Numbered from the stretch's first letter, positions 1 through 24,379 are shown. The stretch is DNA of 64,000 nucleotides from Cristatella mucedo (GCA_009760855.2 WPIO01000023.1:5592001-5656000); one strand, 5' to 3'. Program-made: numbers and translations. Notes: generated from the letters alone by a model not told the origin.

Positions 1-146
1 TTCTAGCAAAACAAGAGGAAACATAATATCGAGGAACCTCGCTAGCTATGTAGCTGTTTGAGGACGATGACAATCTAAAGGTATTGTGAGCAGAATTATC
101 TTACATAACACCGTGTATCTTGCGTAAAACACCAGTTGAACGCTAG

Positions 147-291
<145 letters not shown>

Positions 292-354
292 AATCGTGTC
301 AATAGTACAACACATTATCAGATATAGATAATAATTATAATCGCACTTATTAAT

Positions 355-965
355 AGCACACAGTCACCACATCACACCGCTTCTCACCTACCTGCACTGG
401 CTACAAGTCAAGGAACGCGTCGACTTCAAGGTTTTGTCACTCACTTTTAGGATTCTTCATTCTTAGGCTTCAGCCCATCTATCAGATCTACTGCCCCACC
501 AGGCTAAGCATCGTACCACCCGATTTTCAGAACTAACTGTTGACCTATACTTCGCCCAAACCTCAAATCTTTTGAAGACCATGCCTTTAGTTCGTATGCT
601 TCCAAAGCCTGGAACTCACTCCCAACTTGCGTCACTACATCCCCTGACTTGACCACATTTAAAAAGAAATTAAAAACGCCCCTATTTAGGACAGCATTTA
701 GTAGGTCCCTGCGATTCGTCCTTTATCTTCTTATTCGTGCTGCTACTGTTGCAAGCTGCCACTAACCACACTTGTATGCTGACCCTGTGCATGTCACCCC
801 TAACCGTGTTTATTCATGTTGTTTTATCAAGCATGATACCACTCACCATTCGATTGTGTTTCCTTTGCAGCACATAAGCGCCAAGAAAGAGATTACGTTC
901 TCTGAGGGCGCTTTTATCTTTTATACGCTTTTATTTAAGTTTGTTATTATCATTATTATCATTTA
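355..965 (+). mobile_element. LINE-A (L2-like) 3' end, fragment
   Basis: Decayed C-terminal reverse-transcriptase coding DNA followed by the LINE-A 3' UTR. Readable pieces include DLHWLQVK-like, a TTFKKKLK-like stretch from CACATTTAAAAAGAAATTA, and the 3' hairpin tail at 878-917 (GCGCC, AAGAGATT, TTCTCTGAGGGCGC). It ends in an ATTATTATC-type tail near 965. The order and spacing match the copies at 20.3-21.2 kb and (reversed) 54.2-57.3 kb. Confidence 0.8.
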
Positions 966-2550
966 GGCAGTTAATCATGTGAGATCTTTACTAAGTAATG
1001 GTTACCCCGTGCCTTCCGCGCTCAGAACATGAAGTGAAGTCACGGCGTCTACGATCTGAGAGGTTGAGCTGTGTCAACTAGCTGGCAGTTGATAAATGTC
1101 ACCTTCTTTGTAAAGCGCTGCAGCTGATATGAACTTCTATGGTAATAATAGAGTCTAACTTGCAGCTGTTTCATAAAATGCAGTCATGTTTGCTGGAAGT
1201 TGCTCCACCAGCTGGGAAACAGCGGGACTCTTCTCGTTAATTGAATTATTCACAACTCCACCTTATTTTAGGCGGCTGATTTGTAAGAATGAATGAGGCC
1301 AGAAAATGCATTCACTCCTTGGTGCTTATTGATCTTGCTCATGCCGGAAGGGGGAGATATGCGTAGTCATAAGGATTCGCTGACCATTCATTTTCTTCGA
1401 CATCCTTCGCCCGTTGCTGGAAATATACTGGTTGGTCAGGCTTGGCTGACGCATTTCCTATTTATGCGACAATTTGATAGCCCTCCACGAGTGCAGCGTC
1501 ATCTTACTTTCAACGCTTATTGTACATGAAATATATTGCATATCGCTGGGTTTTACTGTTAGCACGTTTTTCCCTACAATAGTAATTCCTCGTACGCCTA
1601 AAGCTGCATTTTCACTATTGAATTTCCTTATTAATCTGTCCGATTTGGCGGGGATTTTCTTCTGATTTGAGCTACTACGTCGTCACATCTTGGGACGGCG
1701 CCAAATCGATCTGCGGTCAAGAAGGAGAAGCTGCTTCTTTCTACTTTGAGCCTTCTAGTCGTACCAGACGACCAATCAAAACCAAGGGGCGTGTCCCATG
1801 CGCCTCACGACCGAACGACCGCGGCTGACATGACTGCCGTCGTAGTTTATTGTGGCGTACACGGCAAGTTCGTGAACGTGGGGTGCTTATGCGTTGTAGC
1901 CACGGCTCCATTTACTTCTAAGACGCCGTGCGTCTGCATATGGAAAGCAACGACTTGTCCTTAACGGCGTCCGTTAGTTAGCATAATACACTATCCCAAA
2001 AAACTTTTCTTATATGCTTACCTGCCTTTAGTTTCTCGTCTTCTCTTGCTTATCTGCAATAACGACGAGCTCAATTTCTGCGGGTGTCAAAGCCTCGCGG
2101 CTTTCTCGCGGCGGGGAATCCTCTTTCGTAACCAGCATCCCGCACCAGAGAAGCGGGTTCCGAACGAAACATCCGGGTCGGCCATCAAAGGTAGGGCAAA
2201 TGCCATGACTAGGTAGTGTGTGCGTGACTAGGTAGGAGAAAAGTCGGCATCGTTAACGGGGAAATTCTCGAGTGAAAACGAAGCTGAAGTTGAACATGAC
2301 GCCTACGACACGAAATCAGGTTATTATTAAACTGAGATGCCAGCTCACCCGATTCGACGGACGACATTATTCAGTTTGCAGCCCAACCCGAGCTGCCGTA
2401 ATTTGCATGCAGCACATGGCGGTTCTCACGAGTAAATAAAGGCAAATGCACTAGGTTTCTGGGGACTTTATCATGGCTCTCTTGATAGAGAAATGGCATT
2501 GTTTACTGGTCCACTGTAAAAAGCATGTTTACCGCGCATGATATACTTTT
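966..2550. other. No recognisable gene
   Basis: Moderate-GC unique-looking DNA. Short open frames (for example at 1293-1529 and 1746-1964) show no motif or codon pattern that I recognise. Confidence 0.5.
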
Positions 2551-2980
2551 ATTATTGTAATGTTTTCTGGTCTGTAACTTCACAAAGCCACAAGGACTAG
2601 ATGGGTGGGTGTTACGCTTGAGAGTTTTCTGTAGAGCACTCAAAGCTCCAGCGACTTTTGGTGCACATATGGTTTCCAGCAGACTTCATATCATGCAAAA
2701 GAGTGAAATTGAGAAGTACAGCTGTGTCTGGAGCAGTCAAGGAAGTGAGTAGCATTGTTGTATCAGTTCAGGACAGCTGAAAAGGGTGTGTCTCAGTCAG
2801 CAGATGTCGCTGCACTGGAATTTTGGAAGTGAGCTCTACAGTCTAGGACATACAGAGCAAAGGCTTTTGTCGCTAATAAAGTGTAGAAATGGAACAATAA
2901 ATGTATCGTCAATAAAGGACCTGAAGGCAGGAGGAGGCTGAAATTGTGTGCATTGCTCAGGTAGTTGGCGATGCTGTAAT
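2551..2980 (-). mobile_element. LINE-B 3' end, fragment
   Basis: Reads on the minus strand as the LINE-B C-terminus plus 3' UTR. It aligns by eye with 28.9-29.4 kb (same strand) and with 37.64-38.02 kb (reverse complement), including the terminal segment running TCTGTAACTTCACAAAGCC in plus orientation. It is badly decayed. Confidence 0.65.
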
Positions 2981-3224
2981 GTAACCTTTATTATGTGCTC
3001 AGAATTTAGTTGTCCGCTTTTGAAAGCTTCATTACGAATGTCGCTTCCGCAGCGTGCCATCACTTTTGATCCCTGCGAATTGTTAGGGAGTTTCTACCAC
3101 GAGGGCCAAAACTAAAACCTTTACTAGTTCCACGGATCTCTCTGGGGCGGACTAAAAATTCAGGTTTTGCTAAACTACCTAAAAAATCGAAAACCCCGTG
3201 TAGCTGATGATGAGTACGGCTCCA

Positions 3225-3290
3225 AGGCTTGTAAAGCGCTTAAAAAGAGATTGAATTCTCTGAGGGCGCTTTATCAAATGGATTAAATAA
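3225..3290 (+). mobile_element. Isolated LINE-A/SINE-B 3' tail
   Basis: Contains GCGC, AAAGAGATT and TTCTCTGAGGGCGCTT with the standard spacing, followed by ATCAAATGGATTA. Too short to assign to LINE-A or SINE-B. 3291-3618 holds nothing I recognise. Confidence 0.7.
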
Positions 3291-3618
3291 TAGGTTGTTG
3301 AAAATTTCCATAGGTACAGCTATGTGACTCACTAGCTGTGGGAGCTTCGATAGCTCTCGGTCGATCAATAGAGAACGAATACAACAGTGATGCTTAGCAG
3401 ATGATGTTTAGTAATGTTTAGCAGGTTTTTATTGGCTGACAGCCTGGGCTGTGCAGGTGCTTTTGGGCAGCACGAAGTTGTCTTCAGCAATCGGCAGCAG
3501 CCGTATCAGACTTAGCCAGTGAGTGAGCTAGTGAGTCACAATGGGTAATTGACACATGGATCTTACTTATGGGTATCTGCAGGCATCCTTGTAGACCATT
3601 GAGGTTGGTTGCCTGAGA

Positions 3619-3930
3619 AGATGACCCACAAGGCCCGCCACGGCTTGGCTCCTACGTACCTAGCTGAACTGCTACATTAGTTTCAGCCTGTTCGTGCCCT
3701 CAGGTCCTGTGTGGACAATAAATTAGCTGTCCCATTCCTCCGCTTAAAGACAGTTGGCGACAGAAGCTTTAGCTCTGCAGGTCCTAGACTGTGGAACTCG
3801 CTTCCACAATTCTTACGCAACGACAACTACTCTCCTACTGCCGACTATGGCACATCCTTTTCAGCGGTCCTGAGCTGCTACTTCTATGCTACTTACTACT
3901 CACAGATTTTAAAAAGAAATGAAAAAATGT
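3619..3930 (+). mobile_element. LINE-B reverse transcriptase C-terminal fragment
   Basis: Translated pieces APTYLAELL, RALRSCVDNKLAVPFLRLK, GDRSFSSAGPRLWNSLPQFL and RNDNYSP form the typical C-terminal end of a CR1/L2-group LINE ORF2. One stop interrupts it near 3675. Nearly the same text occurs at 37.64-37.87 kb and, reversed, at 28.95-29.35 kb. Confidence 0.82.
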
Positions 3931-4009
3931 ATTTAGTCAAGCTAATGAGTGCTACTGATAAGAATACTACAGCTAGGCTTGTAGGTAGCGAACGTTGCGG
4001 TTGCCCAAT

Positions 4010-4150
4010 TACGTAGCTTCTCACCGACCTGCCCTGGTTCCCCATCAGGCAGTGTATCGACTTGAAGGTTCGAACTGTTTAGCTGTGCTTCTAACCAACC
4101 TCCAATCCTGTAGAGACCCTACCTTTAGTTCCTATTTTCCCAAAGTCCGC
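4010..4150 (+). mobile_element. LINE-A remnant
   Basis: A short stretch resembling the LINE-A C-terminal region (CTTCTCACCGACCTGC, then TAGAGACCCTACCTTTAGTTC). It ends at the sharp edge of the next GC-rich block. Confidence 0.5.
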
Positions 4151-4179
4151 GACTCTCCGGACTGACGTCACGGAACCCC

Positions 4180-5308
4180 CTGAGTCAGGTCACGGAACCC
4201 CCTGACGGCCGATACCGGTGTCCAAATTTTGCGGATCTCCTTTCGCCATTCTTTCCGCACGACGCGAACGACGATGCCAGGACGCGATTCGGTGACGAGT
4301 TGCCTGTTGCCGAGCAGCCGATCTGTCGCCGCCGCGCGGCCGCACGCGCTCCCGGCCCCTGCGCCCGCCTCTTTCGACTTCACCTGTCTTGTTCGCGAGG
4401 TACCGGTCGACGGACGGCGGGCAGTCCGTCGCGAGCGCGCGCGCGCGTGCATACCAGATGCCGATCGATGACCGTCGATTCGCTTTATCGGCAGCGTTCG
4501 TCGCCGCGCACCGCTTGACGATGCACGCGCCTTCTCTCCCGAGACGCCTCCAGCGCCGCGAGCGCGGCGGCGCCGAGTGGCTCGACGTCGCTAGAGGCGA
4601 GGCGAGCCCTCTGAGAATGGTCGCGAGAACTCAAATCCTGCCACGAGCGAGCTCGTGCACGCCGCCGCCGCCGCGCTTCCCGAGCGCAGCCGCCGCCGCC
4701 GCCGCCGCCACCTTAACGATGCCGCCGGTCTGGAGAAATGCGGCGTGCACCGCGGCAGCGCCCGCGGCGGCTGCGAGCGAGCGCTCGCAGATGCTGAAAA
4801 GTAGGGCGACGGCGCCCAAAGAGGCTGTCACAAGAGTCGATGACATCCAATAGCGCGGTAAACTTATGCTAAGCCGTCGAGGGCATCGGCGGACCGCGGC
4901 TGGTCGGCGCTAGCACCGGCTATTGATATTGCGCGCCGCTTAGGGGGGGGGGGTGGGCGTCCTAGATGATTGGGCGGGATCTAGTCTTCTCTTGCGATGC
5001 ATTCCTGAGATGAAGTGACGATGGTATTTCGGAGCGGCCAGACTCGTGTGTACAGAAAAGCCTTGGGCCGCCTTGGACTCAGGGCGTCTTTGATCGCTGT
5101 GCGAGTCTCGAGAGTCGCCGCGACTCGAGCGTTCCGCGTTGGTCGCGCTCTCTTTCCTTTCCGGATTTCCTCCGGTCGCACTGACTAGGCTGGATAGTGT
5201 CGCCGTCAGCCGCCGCGAGAATTCGACCGCCGCGAGAATCCGGCTGCCGCCGGCTGCAGCCGCCGGTTGCAGCCGCATAGGCAGGTCCGGCTGCAGCGGC
5301 TTTGCTTT
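4180..5308. other. GC-rich block, part 1; no gene recognised
   Basis: CpG-rich DNA. Open frames in both directions are dominated by Ala, Arg and Pro and overlap each other, so none is convincing. It could be a promoter of a gene outside the supported set. Confidence 0.4.
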
Positions 5309-5486
5309 GTGAGCCGTGATGGCACACTAGGTAAGGCGGTTGCTTTCACGATCTCGGTCCCGAGGTCGTGGGTTCGATTCCTGCAGTGGGCGATTCTTTA
5401 TCGCCACTGCAAGCGGTGGTGATAGCCGTAAAGGCTCTTCTGTCGCTATACAAAAAGAGGCTGTTTAATCAGCTAGGATTTTTTTT
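5309..5486 (+). mobile_element. SINE-A, tRNA-derived, near-complete copy
   Basis: The head has a tRNA-like A box (TGGCACACTAGG) and a perfect B box (GGTTCGATTCC). The body is TATCGCCACTGCAAGCGG, then GTGATAGCCGTAAAGGC, ending GAGGCTGTTTAATCAGCTA and a T run. The copy at 52302-52473 matches over its whole length in reverse, which shows it is a dispersed repeat and not a tRNA gene. Confidence 0.88.
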
Positions 5487-8400
5487 ACCTGCTGAGCGCG
5501 ATGGCTAGCCAGGTCAAGGTCTAGCAGCCTCGAAGGTCACGGTCAAGTAAACCAGATCAAGGTCGGACAGTCTTGAAGGTCAAGCAGCTCCGAGCGGCGA
5601 CCTGAGCTAGCCGTCTTAGGGCACCCGGCTGTGCGACGACCGCACGCGCGCTGCTTCGCTTAGCCACGTTCGGCGGCCTGCGAGTGGCTGGGCTGGCTTC
5701 GTTCAGCTCGCCGACGGACCGACACGTCGCGGCGCGAGACGTTGCCAAGACGCTCTATTGCCACCGATCGGCTTGCCTCAGACGTGTGTTCGCAGCGGCG
5801 TCTCCGGTCGCTTTGGTGCTGTAAGAGTCACACGGCAGTCCGGCTGTCCAGACTTTTTTCGGCGGATGACTGGAGCATGATGACTCAGTTGAAATCCGTG
5901 TACATGACGCACTTGCGGACACGAAGCTATCTGAATCGCTTACTTTTCACACGCGAGCTAATCTGTTTGGTAAATGATTCGCCGCACAGCCTTCTTTTTA
6001 TTGAGCATGCTGGCAAAACGACGGCGGCCTATTTAATCAGTCAGGTTGTGGCTGCCGCTGGGATATTTACTATTCGTAGTTCCCGAATCGTAACGGCTTG
6101 TAATCGATTATATGACAATCCACGGTTAGGCAGCACGACAGCCAAAGCCGCGTCACAGGCAGTGTGCTGTGCCCTAGAAATTGGGCCGATCTGCGCTCAT
6201 GGCTTTGAGCAGTACGAGAGTTTGCGTGGTGCGCCCCGGCTGGTCCTGGAAGCCTGCAGCAATCTTCCGCAGCTGTCGAATAGAACTAACTAGCTCTCTG
6301 CCCCGTCCCGTCGATGTGGATTTGTTACAGCGAGTTGCGAGCGCTCTTCCTTGCCGCCGCCGCCGCCGCGTGCCGCAGCTGCCGACATGGCTGCACGTTG
6401 GTGCGCTGGTGCACGACGCCTGCGCGTCGCTCTCTGCCGCGGCGCTCCGCTAGCCGCTCAGAGCTAGCTCTCGCCGCGCGTACTCGTCGCGCGTCGCAGC
6501 CGAGACTGGCGCCGAGTTACGACGATCGAGCTTGCGCTTCGCTTGCGGCCCGGCCCTGTCCTGACGCCGCAGCCCGCCGTGGGCAGCACAGCTGCGCGCG
6601 AGCGAGCGCGTCATGGCGCGAAAGCACCTTGGGTATTTCTCGCCGCACTCGGCTTCCGCTTGGGCGTTCGTCCGGCCGAGCTTCGCGCTCTCGCGCGACT
6701 CTAGCCGTTAGCGCGTGCTCAATTATATTTACTGAGAATTTTTTTTTGCATAACCTCGGATTCCAACTTCTGAGGACATTTGCGCACGCCTACAACGCGC
6801 GCACATGCGGACGGCAATCGCTGCATTGATTTCGCTCTTATTTCGTCGATTACTCGTCGATTTCCATCTTACCAATAAACGTAGCATAATCACTGCCCGG
6901 ACCTCTCCATGCTGGCCGGTCTTCCGGAGGAGTTATTTACCCATTAGAAAAGCTCTTAGCAAGTATTGAACGCACTAGACGAGGCTACTGATGGCGAGCG
7001 AAGCCTACTTAGGGCAAGCTAGACTCAAACCTCTGAATATGCTTCGATTGGCGTTTCTGCATTGAGAGGCTGCTCGACAGTTTCCGTCATCCTAAATTGA
7101 TATCAATGCGCCAAGAAGAAAAGATGCTAATGATGGCAAAGATGAAAGAATGCTTCTTGACGACGCAGCCGGGAGGCAGAGGTTGCCGACAATTTAGCGA
7201 CATGCACGGCGTGATCGTTTTCGTGCTACGAGGACGGCAGTACATATCCAACGCTATTTCCAGCACTGCGATAGGTGTTCATTTTAGTTTACGTCACGTG
7301 AACGGTCGACGGTGCCACTACATATTTTCTACCGGAGATTTCAAACTCAATTCTTCGGAGACTTACTTATGCGGTGGAAATATCGGAACTGGACAAGGAA
7401 TACCGCGCTCATTTACGGACTTTAGGGCCTACGCTAGTGATGATAAGCGAAAACACGCAGAGAATCATCGGAGAATTAGCACAAGCGGAATCCTACATTG
7501 AATGAAGCTCCATCCCTGCGTAAGTGGTCGCCATCCTGCTTTGCAGAATTGCTATGGAATACACACGATAACTTTCCTAACTCGCTCTTAAATCCACTCC
7601 CACCCCCCAGAAAGGATTACATAGGGTGAACAGCTGGGGCAGACAACACGACTTCCGCCCAATGTCGCGTCGCCTTTTTGAAGGCTGAAGGGCGCGACAC
7701 GCCTCTCCACGGTTGGCCAAAGTGACGCTGGGGCTACAGCCGCCCAAGCCTTCTCCGCGGCTACGCCACTTCGCACATCAAAGGTTCGCTCTTAGCCGCG
7801 CCGCGGGCCTGGCTGCATGTGGCGTTCGCTCGCCGATGCGCGCGCCGGGCGCAGGCAGGGCCCGGCGTGTTGACTTCGCAGCGGCGCCGCGGGCTCGCTC
7901 GGGACTGCTGCGCGCCCAGCTCCCCGGAGGTGGAGTGGCTTCATTCGATAGAGGAGACTTAGGCGAGACCTCGTGCAATCGGGAGAGAGACTTTTGCATT
8001 TAGGATTGGCAGCTATAGGTTAAATTGGTCGACTATGTATTTAGGTTGAATATAATATATAATATATTATATAAAATATATATAATAATATAGAATATAT
8101 AAAGGTCGAATATAATAGGTCGAATCGCCCCCGAGCGCTTTTTTCTCCCGTTCCGCGGCGACTTCCGCGCCAGCGCAAGGCACAAGCGACGAGCTGACGT
8201 CACAGCCGAAGCTTCGAAAACACTTCGCAAACACCGCTAGCAGTCTCCGACCCTGAAAATGGCCTACGATGCTGCCCTCTGAGGACGCGAGTGCAGGCGC
8301 GGCATATGCGACGAAAGGTTTTATATAAATTCAAACGGTGGCCCGTCGTAAGCGGTTAGATATAATGGTTCATTCTTGTCACTGCAGTCCGTTCTTACTT

Positions 8401-8499
8401 TACGCTAATCGCAGAAAGGGGCCTCAGCCTAGAAGAAATGTGCACAGAGCACTCGCGAGCCAGGTCGAGATGTTGAGTCCTGCGGCTGATAATTCGTCA
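5487..8499. other. GC-rich then mixed DNA; no gene recognised
   Basis: GC-rich to about 6.8 kb and again at 7.7-8.0 kb. Open frames at 5742-6293 (183 codons) and 7097-7501 (134 codons), both plus strand, show no domain, repeat or splice pattern I recognise. 8040-8120 is an AT-rich patch of TATAAT-like repeats. Confidence 0.4.
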
Positions 8500-8562
8500 T
8501 TGCACACTGCAAGCGTGGCTCTTCTGCCGCTCTATGAACGAGGCTGTTGAATCAGCTCAACT
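8500..8562 (+). mobile_element. SINE-A 3' part, deleted copy
   Basis: CACTGCAAGCGTGGCTCTTC and GAGGCTGTTGAATCAGCT match the SINE-A body and end, with the middle GTGATAGCCGTAAAGG part missing. Confidence 0.6.
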
Positions 8563-8621
8563 TTTATATGAGGTACCAGCGGGTGTTGTTCTAATCTGGA
8601 GTTACTTATAAATGCGCTACA

Positions 8622-10601
8622 GTAATAACAATAATAATTCAACTTGTATAGCACCCTCAAAGAACTTGATTACTTCCTCGGCACTTAACAAGCACTGTCA
8701 AGGAAGTATGTCAATATGGTGAACGGTAAGCATACACAGCATCAGCACGCCTATGCACACCAAAGAAAGTGCAGGCGGATCGAACGACTGCTGTGAGGAA
8801 CAGGTGTCTTTTGTTTTATTTTTAGTGTCGTCAAGAAAGAGGATTTCGTGACATCAGTCAGGCGTGGTTTCCAAGCTTTGTGACCATACGAGCTAAAGTA
8901 ACAATCTCGCAAGGATTTGAGGTTAGTCAGAGGGACAGCTTGAGTCAGAAGATCGGGTGGTACGATGCCTAGCATGATTAGGAAGCAGTTCTGATGGGCA
9001 GTGAAAGGCCTGAGAAAGTGAATAAAGGGATAAAACATGAGTGATAAAATCTTGAATTCGATGTGCTGCTTGATGGAGAGCCATTATGGATTGGTGAGAA
9101 TCGATTAAATGTGGCTACTGGGACGCTCACGTCACGGCGAGCCTGGATAACGAGTTTTGCATTCACTGTAAGAACATTATTGCATACGCTGAAATACCTA
9201 CAAATAGTTAGCTACAGAGTGACATAAGTCCAGACAAGAGGACACAAACGCATGGACCAACTTGAATGTGATATCCCTAACTAATCAGGCTCTCATTTTT
9301 GCAACTTGACGTAGCTGGAAGTAGGTAGATTTATTAATAATGCTACTACTAAAACATATTGTAATTCGTTTCTCTTCTACCCTAAATGAACTGAATATCT
9401 GTTAATGTGCTTCATCTATGCCGAAGGGCTTGATCCCGCCACCTCGGTCGTCAAAGGTGAGAGAGAACCTTAACCCTAGTTCAAATCAGGACTTGATTGT
9501 GGAGCTGATTGGTCATCTAGTGAACTAGTCCACTTTGGAAAAGGAAACCCGGATTTCGTTCGGACGCTTCAGGAGGCATGCTGGTGTCGCCCATTTATAG
9601 GTTTGTTTTTTCCGTTTTCCGATTAACAATAGGTTTGCCGATAGAGAGTAAGCTGGTTTTATTTTCATTCAATTTAAGAAATTTTGCTGCCATCCAAGTA
9701 CAAATGCAGCCATTCATGTAACGAAAGTGCAGAGAGAGAGTTGTACGTGCTGGATGGCAGCGAGTGATCAATGCATAGATACAGCTGTGTAATCTGCATA
9801 GAAATGAAAGTCTGGTCTGTGCTTTTCTATTACAGATAGAATATTATAAATTGTGAACCAAGGTGGACCAATCACATCACAGGGTTCTGGAATATCCGTT
9901 CTTTAGATGCTGATCGGATGACTGTTGCTCGTTGGCATTAGAGAGCTCGAGAGTCGGTTTGCTCGAGAGGACCGTGGCCACGTGCCACGTGCAGTGCTAG
10001 CTATGCTTAGGCGAGAAGAGAGGCACTCAAGAAGGAAGGACTGCAAGATCAATCACTAGTAAATGCTGCCGAAAGATAAAGCAAATAAGCAAAGACTTAA
10101 CCTAAGTCTGAATTCCTAAGAATGTCGTTATATATCCGAAGCAATTCTGACGCTGTGGGGTGATTAGCTCTAGAGCCAGGCTGGAATCTACTTACTAGGC
10201 TCCAAGTTTTGGTATAGCAGCTTAGCTAGCTCTGTCACCACTCGCTACACTGTCTTTTATACTAATGGTAGTGGGAAGACTGGGTGTGAGTTGTTCGCTT
10301 TGTCTTGGTCTAGTGTTGCCTTCTAAATGAGTCTCTTGACAGCAATGGTTTTGAAAAGTACAAGGGCACGACCTGAGGCAAGTGACATATTTAAAATGTA
10401 TGTTATTTGTGCATGGCAGCAGTAGATCTATGCATCACAGAAGCAGAACAGCGGGTGCACGGTCATTATGTTTAGCTGTCTTCTTAGACTGAAAGGCGAA
10501 CATCGACACAGGGTCCCTAATGCAGGCTGGAATGCGGACATTGAGGTGCCGTAAGGAATTGAGGTAGAGAGGAGTCCAGCGGAGGCGTCGTTACCTTTCG
10601 C
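8622..10601 (-). mobile_element. LINE-A copy, 5'-truncated and decayed, split by a SINE-B
   Basis: Starts (plus orientation) with the AATAATAATTC tail and the inverted 3' hairpin, then the C-terminal ORF, the YAD-type reverse-transcriptase region near 9780-9830 and upstream RT segments to about 10.6 kb. The order follows the fuller 54.2-57.3 kb copy throughout. A SINE-B occupies 9331-9490, with LINE sequence resuming immediately after. The 5' side is cut off by the CT tract. Confidence 0.8.
9331..9490 (-). mobile_element. SINE-B inserted in a LINE-A copy
   Basis: In minus orientation it carries the tRNA-like head (remnant of the B box as GGCTTGATCCCGCC in plus orientation) and the degenerate shared tail (GAACTGAATATCTGTTAATG). 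LINE-A sequence breaks at GTAGGTAGAT and continues with ACTTGATTGTGGAGCTG, which shows a nested insertion. Confidence 0.72.
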
Positions 10602-11656
<1,055 letters not shown>

Positions 11657-12867
11657 TGCTCTGATCGCATCGATCTTGAGGATAAAAAAAGCTAGAGAGG
11701 CGATCTGTTAGATCAGGCAGCAAAGCAAATGAAACCTCAAGCTCGATGCTAGAAGACGCGAGATGACGCGCTTGGATCGCCCTCCTTTTTAATGCTCGTC
11801 GCCGCCGCGCCGAGTTTTGATGCGTGGCCCACGCTGAGCAAGAGGTCCACTGGCGCGAGCACGCATGCAGCTGGATGCAACGAGCGGTCGACGGGCGTCG
11901 CGCGACAATGCTGACGACGGCGAACGCTGGTCTGGCCGCAGCGCGTCTCATCTCGCCCACCGCTTGACGGCATCGGCCGCGCCCCGCTGAAAATGCAAGC
12001 TGCGAGGGCGGCGTGCGGACCGGACCGGACCGGACCGAGACGCTCGTCCCGCTTCCCTCTGCGCCGCTACCGGCGGCGAACGGCGAACGCGCAGGCGAAT
12101 CGGCCGCGTAGGCTCGACGCTCGCTCGAGGCCCGCGGGAGGCGGCGGACCGTTCGAGCGCTCAGCGCCGTAGCCAGCGCGGCCTCGCGGCAGGGCTTCGA
12201 CGGATGAGCGAGCGGGCAGGCGGGCGTGCGGAGTTGTCACCCCGAACTGCCCTTGCATGCAGAGCCGCTAGTGAACTGCACGGGCCGACGCACCTCTTCG
12301 CCGCGGCAGCCGAATTCGGTCCGCTGCAGCTGCGGCTGCAGCGGGCCGTGGCCTCGCTCCCAGTCGGCCGCAGCGCTGCGCCCGACGCGCTCGCGCCAGT
12401 CCCCCGTCCGCCCGTCAGCCCACCCGCCCCCGCGCGGCCGAATCGACGCCGCCGGGCCTCTCCAAAGCAGCCTCTCTTCCCCCTCCGCAGCTCCGGACCT
12501 GCTGCCGAAAGCGAACGCCAAAGTGCGACGCGGGCGCTAGAGAGAAGTCCATCTCGACGCGTCGCCGCCGTCGCTGCTGCTGGCGCGTGGGAGGAGGAGG
12601 AGGAGGACAGTGGTTGTGCCGCCACTAAGCCGCACGCTGCGAGTCGCGACGTCGCGCCGCCGCCGCCGCCCCTGCCACTCGCTCTGAGCCGCAATTACGA
12701 CAGGGCTGCGCTCGCTCAGTCTACTTAGTCTCCGGTGCTGCGCGGCTCGCCAGATGCTCGCTTCTAATTAGCTCCGGGCCTGCCTTCCGTGCGGGCGGCG
12801 GACACCTGACAAAGGCTACGTGACGCGCCCACCAGCCCGCTCGCTCTCCTGCTCGCTCGCTCGCTCG

Positions 12868-12943
<76 letters not shown>

Positions 12944-13751
12944 TGCAGTCGGGAGCCGCCGCCGCCGCAGCTAGCGAACCGGTAGGGGACCGAACATAGC
13001 ACGGCCTCGCCGCCACCGAGCCACTCCGTGCTCGGCGCGGTGGCGCGCTCGGCATGTCCGCTAGGGCGCGCGAGCGAGCTACTTCGGACTCTCTCATCGG
13101 CACCTCATCTCATCGGCACGTAGCGCCGGCGCGCCTGATATTCTAGCAGACAATGCGCCTGCGCGTTTCGGCTCCGGGCCGACGGTAGAATTCGGCCCCA
13201 TGTCTGTAGGCCTCTGCCGAGCTCGCTGTGCGCATGCGCGGGCGATGGACTATCCAGTAGTATCGATCGACGGCGCGAGCCGCCTTCGCCCGCTGGACTG
13301 CGAGCTTCGCGCACGTCGGTCCGCGGCCGCGGCATCGCCGCCGCGGTTCCTGACGCCGTCGCTGCCGCCCCCTCGCACCGCCGCCCGACCTTGAATCGAG
13401 GTGCGTAGGCGCATTGCGTCGCCCGCCGAGCCGCTGGCTTTTTCGCAGGCGCCGGCCGGAAGCGGCGAGCGAGCTGCCTGCGCGAGCTCGCTCGCCGCTT
13501 CGCGCTAGGCTGCCTCGCCGGCGGACGCCGTCGTCGGCGGACGCCGAGCAGCGGCGGCAATGCCGTCGCTGCTCGCACGCCATCGTTGCCGCCGCATTCG
13601 CCGCAGCTGCATAGATCATGCGATGCACACTTTGACAGAGCCTCAGCCGGAAGCAGCCTCCTCCGCAGCTCGCTCTCTAATCGTCGCTCGCTCGCGTACG
13701 AGCCGGCCGCCGGCATCTGCATTCCGACCGGCTTGGCCAGGGGCTGCCGTC

Positions 13752-13782
<31 letters not shown>

Positions 13783-13817
13783 CCGTCGCTTCCGGCAACC
13801 TCGGGCGCCGCTGACGA
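11657..13817 (+). promoter_or_regulatory. CpG-rich 5' region of the RGK gene (candidate promoter and 5' UTR)
   Basis: Very high G+C with CG dinucleotides throughout, directly upstream of the RGK start codon and continuing over exons 1-3. It contains GCTC and GCC repeats (12.84-12.94 kb). I see no convincing TATA box close to the ATG. Many open frames on both strands here are Ala/Arg/Pro/Gly low complexity and are not genes. That the transcription start lies here is inferred from composition and position. Confidence 0.45.
12871..12941 (+). repeat. (GCC)n run, about 23 units
   Basis: Uninterrupted GCC triplets, preceded by GCTC tetramers at about 12838-12870, within the CpG-rich block about 0.9 kb upstream of the RGK ATG. 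It could be in the 5' UTR or promoter. Confidence 0.95.
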
Positions 13818-24345
<10,528 letters not shown>

Positions 24346-24379
24346 CCCCCGTACGGCACTGGGTCGAAGGCCGGGAAAG

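Noticed and set aside
5331-5402. A tRNA gene
   Set aside because: A and B boxes are present, but the same unit plus a non-tRNA body recurs at 52.3 kb, and the arms do not make a clean cloverleaf. It is SINE-A.
6314-6829. 171-codon plus-strand frame
   Set aside because: Arg/Ala/Ser-rich in GC-rich DNA with overlapping alternatives; no family signature.
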